Assembly (NCBI RefSeq): GCF_030690045.1
Contig: NZ_JAUYHK010000014.1
Span: 1 to 64,000, forward strand
DNA: 64,000 nucleotides
Direction: 5' to 3'
Source: Thalassospira sp.
Lineage (GTDB): Bacteria > Pseudomonadota > Alphaproteobacteria > Rhodospirillales > Thalassospiraceae
Shown one piece after another: positions 61,543 through 64,000 of the stretch; position 1 is the stretch's first letter, and each line of letters starts with the position of its first letter. The notes below the pieces were generated by a model. The model was not told the DNA's origin, made no database searches, and saw only the letters and a list, made by a program, of their open reading frames with translations. The translations under genes were made by a program, and so were the position numbers.

Positions 61543-63408
61543 CTAGGTGCCGCTTTTGCCAAAACTGGTTTCAAGGGCATTTTGCATGGATTTGATGACC
61601 GAAAAGGCATCCTTGAGGTGGCTGCGTTCAAAGGCAGACAGGCTGTCGGGATGCAGGAAATTGTTGGGGGCCTGACCCTCGCGGATCTGGCGGGTTTGGT
61701 GTTTGAGGCGGGTGATGCTGATAAATTCATAGGCATCAAGAAGATCCCGTGCCCCTTGCTGGCTGATGGAGCTGGTTTGCATGGCGGCATGCAGGCGTTC
61801 ATAGGTATTGACGCTGGCAATGCCATTGCCCAGCGCATGAATACGGGCGATATCGACAATCGGGATCACACCATTATGTTTCATATCCAGCGTCTGATGA
61901 TGGTCGCCACCCCGGATCATCACAAAATTGCGGAAAAATCCCAGCGGCACATGATGGGTCAGGGCATTGCCAACCATATAGGCCAGAAAAATGCGGTTGC
62001 CATTCGCCTTTGTGCGTATCATCCGGTGCAATTCGTCGAAAATTTCCGTGCTGCCGTGGATCGGTCGCAGATCAAACCAGACCGAACACAGCATCAGGGC
62101 CTTGGGTTCAGGCTGTTCGATCCATTTGTTGAAATATTGCTGCCAGACCCGGACCGGTTGGCGCCATTCATCTGTTTTCGCCATCATGTCGCCGGGGCAA
62201 TAGACATAGCCCGCGACATTCAATCCGTCGCAGACATAATCGGCCATCGCCTTGAAATAATCGCCGTGTTTTGCGGCGTCATAAGCATCGTCAAGGATCA
62301 GGCAATTATCCTGATCGGACAGGGCGGTTTGTTCCTGTCGGCCTTGCGATCCCCCGGCCAGCCAGACATAGGGCACGGGCGGCGGGCCGAATTTTTCCTC
62401 GGCCAGCATTAAAAGACGGGCGGTGGTCGAATCCGACAGGGTGGTGACGATATGCCCGGCATTTTGCGATGTCGCCCCGGCCTCGATCAGATGGCTGAGC
62501 AATTCCGGCACCTGGGCGATGACTTCGGCCATGCCTTCGGCTGTGTCGCGTTTACTGATATTCCCGGCCATATAGACCGCCGACAAGGATTGCCGGGCCA
62601 GAAGATTGGTGGTGGTGACAACGCCAACCGGCTTGCCATCGTCAAGGACGGGCAAATGGCGGATATTGTGCCGCGTCATTGTCAGCAAGGCGTCAAAGGC
62701 ATAGGCATCGGGGCGGATGCTGATCGGGTTGGCGGTCATGATGTTTGAGACCGGTTCGTTCAGATCGCGGCCCAGGGCGACCACCCGGTTGCGCAAATCG
62801 CGGTCGGTTATGATGCCGACAATTTTTTCGCCTGCCATCAGCAACAGGCACGATACCCGTTCCGAACTCATACGCTGTCCGGCCTCGCGGATGGTGGCGG
62901 TGGCCTCCAGACTGACAACAGCGCGGGCAATCAGGTCGGAGACCCGCAGGCTCATCAGTTTTAACTGGTCATCATCGCGTTCTTCGATCAGTTGCATGCC
63001 GCCGCGCAGGCGCGCCCCGCCCATCAGTTCAAAGAAATAGGAAAATTGCGGATATTGCCCGGCCAGCGCATGGAAATCCTGTTCCGGCAATTGATAGACC
63101 AGACAATCCTCGATCGCGGTGATGCGGTTGGCGGCCTTGCCGCCCCGGAACATGGCACGCACACCAAAACATTCGCCTTCGGACAGCCGGGCCAGCAAAT
63201 TGCCGGACGGGTCGCGGGTTTCGACCGCGCCGCTGCGGATGATATGCAGGTGAAGACAGGTCTGTTCAACATCGAGAATGACCGAACCCTTGCGGAAATA
63301 GCGCGCCGTCAGGCGCGATGGTAAATCGGCAAGTGCACCATCGGGTAACAGACCAAACGGGTGATGGCGCTTGAGAAAATCACGGATGTCACTCAGTTCC
63401 AGTGTCAT
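61543..63408 (-). CDS. cNMP-binding/CBS/DUF294 nucleotidyltransferase-like signalling protein
   Basis: A 621-residue cytoplasmic protein with four regions in order: a cyclic-nucleotide-binding-like domain (about 15-130, GNLLARLSEGECFGVRAMF), a pair of CBS domains (about 155-275), a DUF294 putative nucleotidyltransferase (about 305-435, GGSQGRQEQTALSDQDNCLI) and its C-terminal partner domain (to 615). Genes of this type usually stand beside an acetate-type sodium symporter and an exonuclease, as here, and may regulate uptake by adenylylation or nucleotide sensing. That role is inference. Confidence 0.9.
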   Translation of the reverse strand: MTLELSDIRDFLKRHHPFGLLPDGALADLPSRLTARYFRKGSVILDVEQTCLHLHIIRSGAVETRDPSGNLLARLSEGECFGVRAMFRGGKAANRITAIEDCLVYQLPEQDFHALAGQYPQFSYFFELMGGARLRGGMQLIEERDDDQLKLMSLRVSDLIARAVVSLEATATIREAGQRMSSERVSCLLLMAGEKIVGIITDRDLRNRVVALGRDLNEPVSNIMTANPISIRPDAYAFDALLTMTRHNIRHLPVLDDGKPVGVVTTTNLLARQSLSAVYMAGNISKRDTAEGMAEVIAQVPELLSHLIEAGATSQNAGHIVTTLSDSTTARLLMLAEEKFGPPPVPYVWLAGGSQGRQEQTALSDQDNCLILDDAYDAAKHGDYFKAMADYVCDGLNVAGYVYCPGDMMAKTDEWRQPVRVWQQYFNKWIEQPEPKALMLCSVWFDLRPIHGSTEIFDELHRMIRTKANGNRIFLAYMVGNALTHHVPLGFFRNFVMIRGGDHHQTLDMKHNGVIPIVDIARIHALGNGIASVNTYERLHAAMQTSSISQQGARDLLDAYEFISITRLKHQTRQIREGQAPNNFLHPDSLSAFERSHLKDAFSVIKSMQNALETSFGKSGT

Positions 63409-63469
63409 GTCTTGCCTCGCAAAAGGGGCCGGAGGTTGGCGGTGCCATAATGCACCCTGTTATCATTCC

Positions 63470-63508
63470 GAAAAGAAAATGGCCCCCAGAACAAACGTCC
63501 CGGGGGCC
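63470..63508 (-). terminator. Rho-independent terminator of the symporter gene
   Basis: GGCCCCC (63481-63487) pairs with GGGGGCC (63502-63508). On the minus strand ATTTTCTTTTC follows the stem. It lies 33 bases after the symporter stop at 63542. Confidence 0.78.
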
Positions 63509-63541
63509 AGCAACAGGTTTCAGGCAAACCGGTTGACCGGA

Positions 63542-64000
63542 TTAATGGTCAACGGCTGCTCCGGCCCCTTGCGGGATACGGATATTTTCGACCATTTCCT
63601 GAATATGTGCAGGCGGTTCGGCGGTGACTTTTGACACCCCGAAAGCAACAGCAAAGTTCAGGAGCATACCGACCACGCCGATACCTTCCGGCGAGATGCC
63701 GAGGAACCAGTTGGCGGGGACGTTTTCAATCAGCACAGGGATAAAGATACCCTTGTACGCCATGATATAGCCCATGGTGAAGACCAGACCGACCAGCATC
63801 CCGGCAATCGCGCCTTCGCGGTTCACCTTCTTGGAGAAGATGCCCATCATAATAACCGGGAACAGGGATGCAGCCGCGAGACCAAAGGCGAAGGCAACCA
63901 CCTGCGCCACAAAGCCCGGAGGATTATATCCCAGATAACCGGCGATCAGGATGGCAACCGCCGCTGCTGCACGTCCGGCCAGCAATTCCTGTTTCTCGGT
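63542..64000 (-). CDS. Sodium:solute symporter, acetate permease ActP-like (partial, C-terminus only)
   Basis: The last 150 or so residues of a solute:sodium symporter; the frame is open to the window edge, so the N-terminal part lies beyond 64000. Three to four helices are visible (AAAAVAILIAGYLGYNPPGFV; VVAFAFGLAAASLFPVIMMGIF; AIAGMLVGLVFTMGYIMAY), and FGLAAASLFPVIMMGIFSKKVNREGAIAGM is typical of acetate permeases. It would take up acetate or another short carboxylate. The neighbouring DUF294-type gene downstream supports this. Confidence 0.85.
   Translation of the reverse strand, partial: TEKQELLAGRAAAAVAILIAGYLGYNPPGFVAQVVAFAFGLAAASLFPVIMMGIFSKKVNREGAIAGMLVGLVFTMGYIMAYKGIFIPVLIENVPANWFLGISPEGIGVVGMLLNFAVAFGVSKVTAEPPAHIQEMVENIRIPQGAGAAVDH

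Noticed and set aside
1..64000. CRISPR arrays, tRNA or rRNA genes, phage modules, riboswitches
   Set aside because: No regularly spaced direct repeats, cloverleaf-like sequences, rRNA-like blocks or phage structural genes were seen on reading both strands. A dedicated covariance search could still find a small RNA.

Overview
The window reads as chromosomal DNA of an alphaproteobacterium. The RbsB/FrcB-type sugar porters, two TRAP transporters, many LysR regulators, TAT-exported oxidoreductases and the layout of the pigment cluster fit a marine or soil Rhodospirillales of Thalassospira type. That placement is inference from protein style; there is no rRNA or tRNA gene here to fix it. I see no CRISPR array, no tRNA and no phage genes.

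Left part (1-30.4 kb), an accessory, catabolic region littered with transposase remains: a decayed IS66 end (1-310), a 3'-truncated IS3-family element (about 10.48-11.12 kb) and a decayed IS110 gene (about 29.7-30.4 kb). From 0.5 to 10.5 kb lies a LacI-controlled carbohydrate locus: a LacI repressor, an NAD epimerase/dehydratase, a Gfo/Idh/MocA oxidoreductase, two periplasmic sugar-binding proteins, a fused RbsA-type ATPase with a permease, and a single-domain ATPase with a second permease. Two near-identical AT-rich promoter/operator blocks drive its two halves. From 11.5 to 19.6 kb come a TAT-exported GMC oxidoreductase, a LysR gene divergent from a small membrane protein plus an aldehyde dehydrogenase, a haloperoxidase-type hydrolase and a Kef-type antiporter. 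From 19.6 to 29.7 kb come an MFS exporter, DoxX, XapX, an exported amidohydrolase with an unusual Cys/His-rich tail, two YcaC-type hydrolases, a LysE exporter, and a pirin flanked by two closely related LysR genes.

Middle part (30.8-48.3 kb): an aryl polyene (APE) pigment cluster, nearly all on the minus strand, with almost every gene overlapping the next. It encodes two ketosynthases, a chain-length factor, two acyl carrier proteins, a ketoreductase, a dehydratase, an aryl-ACP ligase fused to a second dehydratase, an aromatic ammonia-lyase, a thioesterase, a glycosyltransferase/acyltransferase fusion, a second acyltransferase, a LolA-like carrier, an MMPL exporter, two lipoproteins, a membrane protein and a flavin-dependent halogenase-like enzyme. 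A phosphopantetheinyl transferase is divergent at the upstream end. Together they would make an aryl starter, extend it to a polyene on ACPs, possibly halogenate it, attach it to a lipid and move it to the outer membrane.

Right part (48.3-64 kb): a TetR gene divergent from an operon with two complete TRAP transporters around an imidazolonepropionase-like amidohydrolase, then a GAF-domain protein and a D-2-hydroxyacid dehydrogenase; an exported metallo-beta-lactamase-fold hydrolase divergent from a LysR gene; a small membrane protein; and a conserved housekeeping-like block of DEDDh exonuclease, cNMP/CBS/DUF294 signalling protein and an acetate-type sodium symporter cut by the window edge. All four periplasmic binding-protein genes in the window are followed by an intercistronic hairpin, which suggests raised expression of the binding protein over its membrane partners.
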